Assembly: GCF_900187445.1 (NCBI RefSeq)
Contig: NZ_FYEB01000008.1
Coordinates: forward strand, 162,336-226,335
Direction: 5' to 3'
Source of the DNA: Pseudomonas sp. Irchel s3b2
Lineage (GTDB): Bacteria > Pseudomonadota > Gammaproteobacteria > Pseudomonadales > Pseudomonadaceae
DNA length: 64,000 nucleotides
The position numbers were made by a program, and so were the translations under genes. Positions 44,661-53,513 of this stretch are shown here, piece by piece (within the stretch, counting starts at the first letter, position 1; every line of letters begins with the position of its first letter). The notes under the pieces are model-generated. The model was not told where the DNA came from. It did no database searches and saw only the letters and a list, made by a program, of their open reading frames with translations.

Positions 44661-45980
44661 ATGCCCCTCACTGCCTTGCAAGTCAAAGCGTCCAAGCCTG
44701 CCGACAAGCAATACACGCTGAGTGATAGTTCGGGTCTTGCCCTTCTAGTCCAGCCGAACGGCCACAAGTACTGGCATTTCCGCTATTCGTATCATGGTCG
44801 CCCGGCGCGCATGTCATTGGGCGTCTACCCGAGCACCTCCTTGCAGGAAGCTCGCGAACGGGCTGCCGAATGCCGCAAGCTGCTCAAGGAAGGAACCAAT
44901 CCTGGAGCCAAACGCCGGGATGACAAGCAGCAGCAACGGGAGGCTGGCCTCAACACCTTCAGGCGAGCTACGGAGTACTGGTATCAGTTCAAGGCCGACT
45001 CCGGCCGCAGCCATGCGACGCTAAAGAAGATTCGCGACTACCTCGACAAGGATCTGCTACCGGCACTCGGCGAGATGCAGTTGGAGCACATTACTCGCGC
45101 CGACTGCGCGAAGTTGCAGGCCAGCATCGAAAAGCGCGGGGCGTTCAATGTGGCAGACAAGGCTCGGACTTGGCTCAAGCAGATTTTCAGTCAGGGGATT
45201 GCGCGGGGGTTGTGCGAACACAATCCGGCTTCAGAACTTCATGCCATCGCGTTGGCGCCGCCGTCCCCTGAGCACTATCCGCATTTGCGTGAAAGCGAGC
45301 TGCCGGAATTTCTTCAGGCACTGAGCAAGACCACCAGCCGGTTGCCGTCGAGGATTGCTTCGTGGATGGCAATACTGACGGCGAGCCGACCCGGCATGGT
45401 TCGGTATGCGACGTGGGATGAAATCGATTTTGAAGAAGGGACGTGGACCATACCGGCTGAACGCATGAAGATGCGCCGGGACTATGTCAGTCCCCTGCCC
45501 CATCAACTGATCGCGATGCTGATCAAGCTGCACCAATGCACTGGACGCAGCCGCTACCTGTTTCCGGGTAGTGGAGAGAAACGGCCCGTCATCAGCGAGA
45601 ACACAATCAATCTGGTGTTTGCCAAGATTGGCTATAAAGGGCGGATGGTGAGCCATGGCGTTCGCCACACCGCGAGCACGCTGCTGCGCGAACATGGATG
45701 GCTGAAGGATCATGTTGAAAGTCAACTGGCTCATGTCGAGGGTGGCATTGCTGGGGAGTACAACCAGGCGCTGTACCTTACGCAACGGCGGATCATGATG
45801 CAGTGGTATGCCGATTATCTCGATGCGCTCAGGGTTGGAATTACGGCGAGCCTGCGGGATCAGTTTGATACGCGGGTTAATCAGTTTCTGTCGCGTAAGT
45901 CTTCGGAGCTTCTCGGGGTCAACGCGGTCGGTGACGGCATCAGCGCCTTGGAAGATGAGCGTGGCGCATTCCAGCGCTAA
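44661..45980 (+). CDS. int: P4-type tyrosine integrase
   Basis: 439 residues from ATG at 44661, preceded by CGGAGGTG; a Met at 44592 belongs to non-coding leader. The N-terminus is the DUF4102 arm-binding domain (PLTALQVKASKPADKQYTLSD...GLALLVQPNGHKYW). The catalytic domain has R243 (TASRPGMVR), K270 (ERMKMRR), H332 and R335 (HGVRHTAST), H358 (QLAHVEGG) and Y372 (LYLTQRR). The set is complete, so the integrase is probably active. Integrases of this group target tRNA 3' ends, matching the flanking att sites. Confidence 0.95.
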   Translation: MPLTALQVKASKPADKQYTLSDSSGLALLVQPNGHKYWHFRYSYHGRPARMSLGVYPSTSLQEARERAAECRKLLKEGTNPGAKRRDDKQQQREAGLNTFRRATEYWYQFKADSGRSHATLKKIRDYLDKDLLPALGEMQLEHITRADCAKLQASIEKRGAFNVADKARTWLKQIFSQGIARGLCEHNPASELHAIALAPPSPEHYPHLRESELPEFLQALSKTTSRLPSRIASWMAILTASRPGMVRYATWDEIDFEEGTWTIPAERMKMRRDYVSPLPHQLIAMLIKLHQCTGRSRYLFPGSGEKRPVISENTINLVFAKIGYKGRMVSHGVRHTASTLLREHGWLKDHVESQLAHVEGGIAGEYNQALYLTQRRIMMQWYADYLDALRVGITASLRDQFDTRVNQFLSRKSSELLGVNAVGDGISALEDERGAFQR

Positions 45981-46018
45981 CACGTCAGTGAAATCTCCAC
46001 AGCTTTGCCTTCCACGCG

Positions 46019-46063
46019 GGCCCTTCCAAGCAGGGCTGCAAAGCCGCCCTGCTTGGAAGGGCC
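46019..46063. repeat. 17-bp perfect hairpin downstream of the integrase
   Basis: GGCCCTTCCAAGCAGGG pairs exactly with CCCTGCTTGGAAGGGCC around an 11-base loop. There is no T run, so it is not a standard terminator. It may be a structured integrase 3' end or a recombination-related site. Confidence 0.8.
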
Positions 46064-46884
46064 TCACTTGAAAGATCTAAAAATCAGCGTAACCGTCTTC
46101 TAGAAACCAAGGATTTCCATAGACAGCTTATGCCATTCGCAGCAGCAGAATTCTCAAAAAATCGAGCCTTGACCCTGTCTATCAGCGAGCGTAGAAAAGA
46201 TCGGGCAAAGCGCTGTCGTCGACAGCAACCCAGGTAGCCAGAACCTTTAAGGCTACGCCACACGGTGGTGGTTCTCCCCAAGTGCGATAAGCGTCCGGCG
46301 GCTCGCACGGTCACAACGATGTGATGGATGCCTACTTTTACCAGTGTGCCCACTGCGGCAACTTCCCCCTTTCATAGCTGCCCTGCAGCAACCTATCCGC
46401 TTGGCCATTTCCTTGCGCCAACCTGCGCCCGTCTCTTTCTCCCGGAAAGAGACGGGCGCTCCTACCGCTGCTGCAGTCCACCTCGTACAAGGCTTTGCGG
46501 CATTCCCCCTCGTGACAATCGGCGTGACAAACACCGAAGTCACCAGCAGCAGCGATGCAGATGATGGTGCCGCAGCCCACGGAATGGACTGCACCTGACT
46601 GACAGTCAGGCATGCCCCGGTCATCGCTTCACTGCCTTCACCCGACTCAGGATCTCGCGGCGTTGGTTTCGTCAGCCAGCACAGCCTCCACCCGCCCACC
46701 GGTAACGGTGCCCAGGAGGCCAGATCATGAGATGCCCAAGCTCCCGGTCGTAAGGAGCCGCCAGTCCCGCGTTAGTGGACAACCCTCACAGGTCGCAGGG
46801 GCCTTGATCCCTGATAACACTCAACATTCTTGGCGGGATGACGTGGGGAAGGTTTTAAGAGTTGGCTTCGAGAGGAGTTTGATC
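46064..46884. other. Region without convincing genes inside the element
   Basis: About 820 bases hold only short overlapping frames on both strands (the longest, 148 residues on the minus strand at 46253-46699, has no recognisable family or plausible start). It ends in a leader-like stretch with GAGAGGAG just before the integrase fragment. It appears to be debris from earlier mobile-DNA insertions. Confidence 0.6.
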
Positions 46885-47082
46885 ATGGCATTGGTCGGTA
46901 GACGAGACGGGCGAAATTTTGGCTATGGCCGGCAACTGAATTATGCCGGACCGCAAGCATTGAAAGATCTGTTCGGCGGCGGACACTACGGCACGGTCAA
47001 AGCACACAGTGATCGGTGGCAGGCATTTGTACGCTGGTGTCGATCGGAGGCTGGAACCATTTGCGCACGACATTGGCATTGA
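46885..47082 (+). pseudogene. N-terminal fragment of a second, unrelated integrase
   Basis: 65 codons from ATG at 46885 with a good RBS (GAGGAG). The start (ALVGRRDGRNFGYGRQLNYAG, then LFGGGHYGTVKAHSDRWQAFVRWCRSE) matches the N-terminal SAM-like domain of the large 'integrase domain' proteins of Pseudomonas genomic islands (Phage_int_SAM_2 type), which normally run beyond 300 residues. Family similarity stops near 47050, where an IS66-type relic begins on the other strand. The recombinase catalytic domain is lost. Confidence 0.7.
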
Positions 47083-47118
47083 TGCCGTGGCTCAGAGCGA
47101 CTCTGGCATAGACATGTA
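47041..47118 (-). pseudogene. IS66-type accessory ORF fragment
   Basis: Read on the minus strand, this stretch gives VYARVALSHGINANVVRKW, very like the conserved ALSHGLNANLVHKW helix-turn-helix segment of the IS66 orfA/TnpA-type protein. Only about 25 codons remain. It abuts the integrase fragment, so an IS66-family insertion followed by deletion probably destroyed that gene. Confidence 0.55.
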
Positions 47119-47399
47119 AACGTTCAGCTTTTTGGGGTCAGATCAATTTAGGTGGACAACCATCGCCTTAAGCGACGGTGTCAGGAAGGGGTGTTGCCCG
47201 GACGGTTACTCTGTAATGCCCGCTCGCTTACTAAGACTTTACAGCTACGCTTCTCTGACTCCACCTCGATTGAGGCGCTTAGGAGTTTTACTGAGCTGAA
47301 AAAGGCATCCAAGGGCTAAGAGAATGGGTTGTAGCTTGTGCTGCAATATGGGCCGGTCGCAACGAAAAACGAGTCGATGATTCCACGCTAGGGCATTCC

Positions 47400-49190
47400 A
47401 TGGTTACGCAAGAGTTTGAGCGGTGGTTGACCACGTTATCCAGTAGTTCTGTGACGGAGATGTTTCTTTGGGTCACCATCGGGGTATTGGTCATTTCCCT
47501 CTTACAGGGGGCCAAGGGGCGTCACTCGCAGTTTCTTGAGTATGCCCCGACGTTGATGACGTCATTGGGCATACTCGGCACCTTTATCGGCGTGGTTATC
47601 GGACTTCTACATTTCGATACGCAAAACATCGACCAGAGCATCCCTAAGCTGCTTGATGGGCTTAAAACGGCCTTTATCACCAGTATCGTGGGGATGTTGG
47701 CGGCTATGATTTTTAACGCGATGGACGCTTGGAAGTTTGCACCCAGGCGCCAGACGAATGGAGTTAAACATGATGTAACTCCGAGCGATATCCATGCGGC
47801 GTTGGAGCAACAAACAGCACTTTTACAGCAGCTTTCTCAGGGGCTTTCCGGTAGCGAAGAAGGCTCTTTGGTTGGGCAGGTAAGGTTTCTGCGGGCAGAT
47901 GTTGGTGATTTTTCCCGTGATGCTAAAGCCTTCAATGCCGAGTTCAGCCGCAAGCTATGGCAGGAAATGGCGAATTTTGCCGAGATGATGTCGAGATCTG
48001 CCACCAGCCTGATCATCGAGGCGCTCCAGCAGGTGATCCAGGACTTCAATAACAATCTGATGGAGCAGTTCGGCGAAAACTTTAAGGCGCTGGATGCTTC
48101 GGTCAAAAAGCTGGTGGATTGGCAGATCGAATACAAAAGTCAGGTTGAGCAGATGTCCGAGCAGTACCAGCAGAGTGTCGACTCGCTGGTATCTACACGA
48201 CAGGCTGTTGCGGGTATTTGGGAGGAGTGCAAGGAAATCCCGCTGGCGATGGCTGAGCTGCGCGATGTACTGCTGATCAACCAGCATCAGATTCAAGAGC
48301 TTCAACGGCACTTGGATGTCTTTATCCAGATGCGCGATGCCGCGGTGAATGCTGTGCCCACCATCCAGGCGAAAGTCGAGGAAATCGGCGATCAGCTGCT
48401 ACGGGGCGCCGGCCAGATGAAGGTGGCGATGGAGGCTGGGGTTGATCAGCTAAGCCATGCGGTTACGGGGGTCTCCGGCCAGCTTGAAGCTTCGTCGCTT
48501 TCTGTGCAGGAGAAGCTTGAGGATGTAGGGCAGAAATTGCTAAACGGGTCCAATGAAATGCGGGTGGCCCTGGAAGTCGGTGCAGAGGACTTCCGTAATT
48601 CAGTAAGCACTACTCAAAGTGCTTTCGCTGAGCTTTCTCATACGGTTAAAAACACTTCTGAGCAGCTGTCCGAAACCCTCAAAGACACGGCGATGGAAGT
48701 CTCCAATACCTCCCGCGACATGCTTGGCCACATGCAGGGCTCTGTGCAGGGTATGCAGAAGGACATCAGCCAAACTGCAAAGAGCATGGAAGAACACTCG
48801 CAGCAGGTTCACGAACAGTTCCGCAGGACCGCTAGTGAGTTCGAGAAATCCAACAGTTCTGTTGTGCTGTTGGTTGCGCAGACAGCTTCGCGCATTCAAG
48901 ACGAGATCAAGCTGAGCTCGGAAAGCATGCTCCAGGCTGCTCGTCAACAAATTGAGCAGAGCATGTCAGGCCTTGATGCGCACATGCGGGATGCCGTGGG
49001 TAAAACGGGCACTACAATCAATAAGCAGCTTGAACAATTGGAAATGGCAACAGCTCGTGAAATCGAGAAGGCCATGACCGATATGGGCAGCTCACTTGTG
49101 CAAATCACCAGTCGTTTTGTGAAGGATTACGAACAAATGGTTGGGCGGATGGATGATGTAATCCGCATGAATGGCACTCAAGGCCACTAA
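47400..49190 (+). CDS. zorA: ZorA: MotA-like motor subunit of a Zorya defence system
   Basis: 596 residues. Three membrane segments lie near the start (about 19-38, 55-76 and 90-112; TLMTSLGILGTFIGVVIGLLHF and FITSIVGMLAAMIFNAM resemble the MotA/ExbB core). Residues ~130-596 form one long, mostly helical, Gln/Glu/Ser-rich tail, including a repeated element (VEEIGDQLLRGAGQMKVAMEAGVDQL, then LEDVGQKLLNGSNEMRVALEVGAEDF). In Zorya, ZorA5ZorB2 is a proton-driven motor whose cytoplasmic tail signals infection. An open frame extends upstream to 47295 but without an alternative start codon. First gene of the zor operon. Confidence 0.88.
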   Translation: MVTQEFERWLTTLSSSSVTEMFLWVTIGVLVISLLQGAKGRHSQFLEYAPTLMTSLGILGTFIGVVIGLLHFDTQNIDQSIPKLLDGLKTAFITSIVGMLAAMIFNAMDAWKFAPRRQTNGVKHDVTPSDIHAALEQQTALLQQLSQGLSGSEEGSLVGQVRFLRADVGDFSRDAKAFNAEFSRKLWQEMANFAEMMSRSATSLIIEALQQVIQDFNNNLMEQFGENFKALDASVKKLVDWQIEYKSQVEQMSEQYQQSVDSLVSTRQAVAGIWEECKEIPLAMAELRDVLLINQHQIQELQRHLDVFIQMRDAAVNAVPTIQAKVEEIGDQLLRGAGQMKVAMEAGVDQLSHAVTGVSGQLEASSLSVQEKLEDVGQKLLNGSNEMRVALEVGAEDFRNSVSTTQSAFAELSHTVKNTSEQLSETLKDTAMEVSNTSRDMLGHMQGSVQGMQKDISQTAKSMEEHSQQVHEQFRRTASEFEKSNSSVVLLVAQTASRIQDEIKLSSESMLQAARQQIEQSMSGLDAHMRDAVGKTGTTINKQLEQLEMATAREIEKAMTDMGSSLVQITSRFVKDYEQMVGRMDDVIRMNGTQGH

Positions 49191-49192
49191 CC

Positions 49193-49900
49193 ATGAACGA
49201 AATCTTCGGCACTCACCAGAAGGCGCGTAAACAGGACAGCGAACACTGGATATCCATGTCAGACCTGATGGCGGGGCTGATGATGGTGTTCTTGTTGATC
49301 TCGGTGGCGTATATGCGCTACGTGCAGATTGAGCGCGACAAGATCAAAGAAGTCGCAGTGGCCTATCAGAACAGCCAGGTGGCGCTCTACGAGGCGTTGA
49401 ATACAGAGTTTGCTGAGGAATTACCAAAGTGGGATGCGGAAATCGACAAGACCACCCTTGAATTTCGCTTCAAGTCGCCTGACGTGCTGTTTGATACTGG
49501 GCAGATCACCTTGAAGACTAACTTCAAGACAATCCTTGATGAATTCTTTCCGCGCTATTTGGAGGTGCTGAATGGCTTCAACAAGAACATTACCGAAGTC
49601 AGAATTGAGGGGCACACCAGTCGCGTCTGGAGTGGTGCGGTGTCCCCTGAAGCTGCTTATTTTAATAATATGGAGTTATCCCAGGGCCGCACACGAGCAG
49701 TGCTGCAGTATCTCTACAGTATGTCCGCAGTCACTGAGCAGCGTGACTGGATCAAGTCTGTTTTCGCCGCCGTTGGTTTTTCTTCTGCGCACCCTGTTCT
49801 CAATGCTGAAGGTCTGGAGGATGGAGAGCGCTCCCGTCGGGTGAGCTTCCGTGTGGTGACCAATGCCGAATTGCAGATCAGGAAGATCATCCAGGAGTAG
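49193..49900 (+). CDS. zorB: ZorB: MotB/OmpA-like stator subunit of Zorya
   Basis: 235 residues. A short cytoplasmic N-terminus leads to one membrane helix (about 22-42, MSDLMAGLMMVFLLISVAYM) in which D24 is placed like the proton-carrying aspartate of MotB. A linker (about 45-95) precedes an OmpA-like peptidoglycan-binding domain (VRIEGHTSRVW, ELSQGRTRAVLQYL, GERSRRVSFRVV). It anchors the ZorA motor to the cell wall. It starts 2 bases after zorA and ends 2 bases before zorE, so the three are one transcript. Confidence 0.9.
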   Translation: MNEIFGTHQKARKQDSEHWISMSDLMAGLMMVFLLISVAYMRYVQIERDKIKEVAVAYQNSQVALYEALNTEFAEELPKWDAEIDKTTLEFRFKSPDVLFDTGQITLKTNFKTILDEFFPRYLEVLNGFNKNITEVRIEGHTSRVWSGAVSPEAAYFNNMELSQGRTRAVLQYLYSMSAVTEQRDWIKSVFAAVGFSSAHPVLNAEGLEDGERSRRVSFRVVTNAELQIRKIIQE

Positions 49901-49902
49901 CA

Positions 49903-50985
49903 ATGCGGATCTTGATCAACTTTTCTGAGCTGAAACGTCTAGCACGAGTGCTCAATCCAACCCCTGTGGATTTTTCTCTGGTGAATCACTCGACCGACTT
50001 TAAGCCGATCGATGATCAACTCGGAGAAGGGATTGAGATTGATATCGAGACCATCGAGACTGAGTTCAATCTGCTGTCCTACCACGGTAGACAGGTGCTG
50101 CTGTACATCAAGGACCATACGGGAAAGCTACTTGCCACCCAAGCTAACCCCGAACACGGAAACCGTTTCCATATCGCGCACTGCCATACTCTAGAAGATA
50201 TGAAGCAGAAGAATCGCTTCCAGCGTTATGTGGCTACCAACAAGCTGACTGGGCGGTTTCAGATTGAGGACTCTACGGTCTGGGGGGGGCTGAGCAAGGT
50301 CGAAGTAGAGTTAAAAGTCTGCAAATATTGTCTGCAGAAGCTGAATTATCTTGGATCTGCAGATTACCAGCCTCGTCAGAAGGCATTCGGTGAGTTCTCA
50401 CTGAAAGACTTCTTCAGTCGCTACAGTTCATGCTTTTTATACATGCCGAAAGCCTGGGCCGAAGATATGAGCTTTGGCTACTCAAGCGACTGGAAGGAAA
50501 CATCCAAACTCGTGCGCAAGGCAGCGAACTACACCTGTTCTGAGTGCGGGATCGGCTTAGCAAGCTACCCCGGCTTGTGCCATGTACACCATGTGAATGG
50601 CGTAAAGTCAGACAATTCCCCTGAAAATTTGCAGGTTCTCTGTAAAGACTGCCATCGCCGTAAGCCACTGCATTCCGGAATTTTTGTCAGCCACGGCGAG
50701 ATGCAGATCATTACGAGCCTTCGTCGACAAGCCGAGAAGCTTGGAGTTGATGATTGGGGCGAGGTGACTGACCTAAGTGATCCGGCAGTGCACGGCGACC
50801 TTGAACTCATGCGCAAGCAAGGCTTTCGACCACCTATTGTTGGACATGAAGTCCAGAACGAACGTGGAGAAGTGATTGCAGAACTCGAAGTGGCCTGGCC
50901 AGAAAAGAGGATCGGTATTTCCATCAAGGAAATATTGGTTCCTGGTTGGAGGATTTATCGCGTTGGCGATATTTGTGGTCGCTAG
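49903..50985 (+). CDS. zorE: ZorE: HNH endonuclease effector of type II Zorya
   Basis: 360 residues. A beta-rich N-terminal domain (about 1-135) carries a CxxC pair at 140/143. An HNH nuclease follows: C212/C215 (CSEC), H227, H229 and H230 (HVHHVNG), N242 (ENLQVLC), C247, C250 and H251 (CKDCH). A C-terminal ~100-residue domain completes it. Zorya type II consists of ZorA, ZorB and an HNH protein ZorE in this order, which fits here. In the model the motor signals this nuclease to attack phage DNA near the membrane. Type assignment rests on gene order and domains, not on a search. Confidence 0.85.
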   Translation: MRILINFSELKRLARVLNPTPVDFSLVNHSTDFKPIDDQLGEGIEIDIETIETEFNLLSYHGRQVLLYIKDHTGKLLATQANPEHGNRFHIAHCHTLEDMKQKNRFQRYVATNKLTGRFQIEDSTVWGGLSKVEVELKVCKYCLQKLNYLGSADYQPRQKAFGEFSLKDFFSRYSSCFLYMPKAWAEDMSFGYSSDWKETSKLVRKAANYTCSECGIGLASYPGLCHVHHVNGVKSDNSPENLQVLCKDCHRRKPLHSGIFVSHGEMQIITSLRRQAEKLGVDDWGEVTDLSDPAVHGDLELMRKQGFRPPIVGHEVQNERGEVIAELEVAWPEKRIGISIKEILVPGWRIYRVGDICGR

Positions 50986-51047
50986 AAAAAAAAGGGTGGG
51001 CATATGATGCATTGTGTGCCGCGCAGGGAAAGGCATAAGGACAAGTT

Positions 51048-53198
51048 ATGACAATCAGCCAGGTCAAGGTTGCGTTGGGGGATGGGTTTCTTGAGTCCTT
51101 TGCCGCAATTCCTCGCAGCAAACAGAAGAAGGTGATGGAGTTCGTTTCCAAGTTCCGGCAAAACCCGACTTCCACAGGTATCAATTACGAAAGAATCAAT
51201 GATGCTCGGGATGGTAATTTCCGCTCGGTACGTATCGATCAGGATTTCCGCGGAATTGTGCTCAAGCCGGACAGAGGCAAGGTGTATGTGCTGCTGTGGG
51301 TAGACAAGCACGATGATGCCTATGACTGGGCACGACGGTATCGCTGCAACATTCATCCGCAGACCGGGGTTTTGCAGCTGTTTGAAGTCCGTACTGAATA
51401 TGCTCCTCTGGCTGCGACACCAGAACCAATATCAAAGCTGGCTGATGTGCCTCCGGTAGCGCCGCTGTTCCAGTTGGATGATGAAGTACTGCTGAGCCTT
51501 GGCGTACCCAAGGAAAGCCTGGGTCTGGTCAAGCAGCTTCGTAGTGAAGAGGCTTTGGAAGCTCTCGATAAACGCTTGCCGATTGAGGCATTTGAAGCGC
51601 TCTACATGCTGGCAGCAGGCATGGACATACAGCAGGTGCTCGACGACTATGCTGTGGCTAAGGATACTCCTGCTGTCGATACCGAAGACTTCGTCGCGGC
51701 CCTTGAACGGCCGGCTTCGCAGCGCCGGTTTTACGTCCTGGAAGACGAACTGGAACTGATTCAGATGCTGGAAGCGCCGCTTGAGCGTTGGCGGGTATTT
51801 TTGCATCCCTCCCAACGCAACCTGGTAGAGCGTAAGTGGAATGGACCCGTACGGGTGCTGGGCGGCGCTGGTACTGGTAAGACTGTAGTTGCCATGCACC
51901 GTGCCCGATGGTTGGCGCAGAAGGTCTTGGAAAAAGATGAGCGCCTGCTATTCACCACATTCACCAGTAATCTAGCCATGGATATCAAGGAAAACCTGAA
52001 AAAAATCTGTTCACCAGATGTGTTAGAGCGAATTGAAGTCCGGAATCTGGATTCTTGGGTGAGTCAGTTTGTGAAGCGCCATGGCTATCCTTCAAGCATC
52101 GTTTATCCGGGGGGAAAGGACGGTAACTATGATCGGTGCTGGGATGCAGCAACTCAGCTGGTACCGGCGTCGTTAGGTCTACCCATCAGCTTTTACCGGG
52201 AAGAATGGGAGCGAGTTGTCTTACCTCAGCGGTTGATGGAGCGGCAGGCCTATTTATTGGCTAGTAGGGTTGGCCGCGGAGTAGCGCTCAATCGCAAGCA
52301 GCGAGCGGAGATCTGGCCCGTATTTGAAGTAGTGCGTGTTCAGCTTGCTCAGCGCAAATTGGCTACAGTCGAAGACGCTATTCACGATGCGATTGATCTG
52401 ATCGAGCGCGGAGCAGAGGCTCGTCAGTATCGGTGTGTAGTCGTGGATGAGGGCCAGGACTTTGGACCTGAAGCTATGAGCCTCATCCGCCGTCTTGCCA
52501 AAGAGCAGGAGAACGACCTTTTTATTGTTGGGGATGGACATCAGCGGATTTATAAGCGTCGAGCCAGTCTGGGGCGCTGTGGAATCAACATCCGTGGACG
52601 TGGTAAGAAGCTTCGCATCAACTACCGAACGACAGAAGAAATCCGCCGATTTGCCACTGCTCTACTTGAAGGGACAGAAGTGGATGACCTCGACGGTGGT
52701 CTGGATGGGGTAACGGATTACCGATCTTTGGTGCATGGTGAGAAGCCGCAGATCTACCATGCACCTTCGCTACAAGCCGAAAGCGAGTGGCTAGCAGCTG
52801 AAATCCGCATCCTTCTAGAGGAAGGGTTTTGCCTGCAGGATATCTGTGTCGTAGCTCGTACGAACAACCTGCTTAAGGCCTATGAGAAGGTACTAGGCGA
52901 GCAGGGTATTGAAACTCGCTGGCTTTCTCGTCAGCAGGCCGATGATCGAAGCCAAGGTGGGGTGCGACTTGCCACCATGCATCGCATCAAAGGCCTGGAG
53001 TTTAAGTGCGTATTTATGGTGGGCATCAACGAGGGTGTTGTACCGCTCGCTATGGCCGTTCAGGCGACTGATGATCCTGTCGAGCATCGCTTACTGGATC
53101 TTAACGAACGAGCTCTACTCCATGTGGCGGCGACCCGTGCCGTTAGGCATTTGCTGATATCCAGTCATGGTATTCCTAGTCACTACTTGAGCGCTTGA
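51048..53198 (+). CDS. RelE-like domain fused to a UvrD-type SF1 helicase
   Basis: 716 residues. Residues ~1-105 look like a RelE/ParE-fold domain (FLESFAAIPRSKQKKVMEFVSKF ... NFRSVRIDQDFRGIVLK ... VYVLLWVDKHDDAYDWA). A linker of about 110-245 follows, then an SF1A helicase: Walker A GGAGTGKT (272-279), motif II VVDEGQD (465-471), motif III FIVGDGHQRIY (492-502), motif IV NYRTTEEIRRF (525-), motif V VRLATMHRIKGLEF (639-652) and motif VI HVAATRAVRHLLIS (692-705). No antitoxin is adjacent. It has its own RBS (AAGGA) 62 bp after zorE. It could unwind or process invader DNA; the RelE-like part may bind nucleic acid or act as a toxin. Confidence 0.85.
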   Translation: MTISQVKVALGDGFLESFAAIPRSKQKKVMEFVSKFRQNPTSTGINYERINDARDGNFRSVRIDQDFRGIVLKPDRGKVYVLLWVDKHDDAYDWARRYRCNIHPQTGVLQLFEVRTEYAPLAATPEPISKLADVPPVAPLFQLDDEVLLSLGVPKESLGLVKQLRSEEALEALDKRLPIEAFEALYMLAAGMDIQQVLDDYAVAKDTPAVDTEDFVAALERPASQRRFYVLEDELELIQMLEAPLERWRVFLHPSQRNLVERKWNGPVRVLGGAGTGKTVVAMHRARWLAQKVLEKDERLLFTTFTSNLAMDIKENLKKICSPDVLERIEVRNLDSWVSQFVKRHGYPSSIVYPGGKDGNYDRCWDAATQLVPASLGLPISFYREEWERVVLPQRLMERQAYLLASRVGRGVALNRKQRAEIWPVFEVVRVQLAQRKLATVEDAIHDAIDLIERGAEARQYRCVVVDEGQDFGPEAMSLIRRLAKEQENDLFIVGDGHQRIYKRRASLGRCGINIRGRGKKLRINYRTTEEIRRFATALLEGTEVDDLDGGLDGVTDYRSLVHGEKPQIYHAPSLQAESEWLAAEIRILLEEGFCLQDICVVARTNNLLKAYEKVLGEQGIETRWLSRQQADDRSQGGVRLATMHRIKGLEFKCVFMVGINEGVVPLAMAVQATDDPVEHRLLDLNERALLHVAATRAVRHLLISSHGIPSHYLSA

Positions 53199-53513
53199 AA
53201 AACTCTGGCTAATAGATTCATAGGTGAAAGAATTAATGCATGTAGAGCAGGGCATGTGCAGGTCCCTATGCATGGATGTCCGCAGCAGGTCGAAAGCTTC
53301 TTGTAGCGACAGGCCAGGCTCCGTCGAACCCGATTGCTTTGTTAACAACAATGACTCACACAACATGCATCTCGTCGGAAATCAGAAAGGCGAAATCTGG
53401 AATCTTCCATCCACCAAACTCCATTGATGTAAATCACTCAAATTTACACTTTTCCGTATATTAAAAAGTGTACATGTGCTTTTATATATATTAATCAAAT
53501 GCTTAACCTATTT
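53199..53513. other. AT-rich right end of the element, no gene
   Basis: About 315 bases become strongly AT-rich toward the att site (AAAAAGTGTACATGTGC, TTTTATATATATTAATC). Only frames under 70 codons cross it and none has an RBS or family. Such regions often hold integrase arm sites and the element's attP flank. Confidence 0.6.

Noticed and set aside
46253..46699. A 148-codon minus-strand frame in the element
   Set aside because: No RBS, no recognisable family and mixed composition; left as part of the gene-free region.
53224..53464. Two small plus-strand frames near attR
   Set aside because: Overlapping frames under 70 codons in AT-rich DNA with no RBS or family; treated as non-coding element end.
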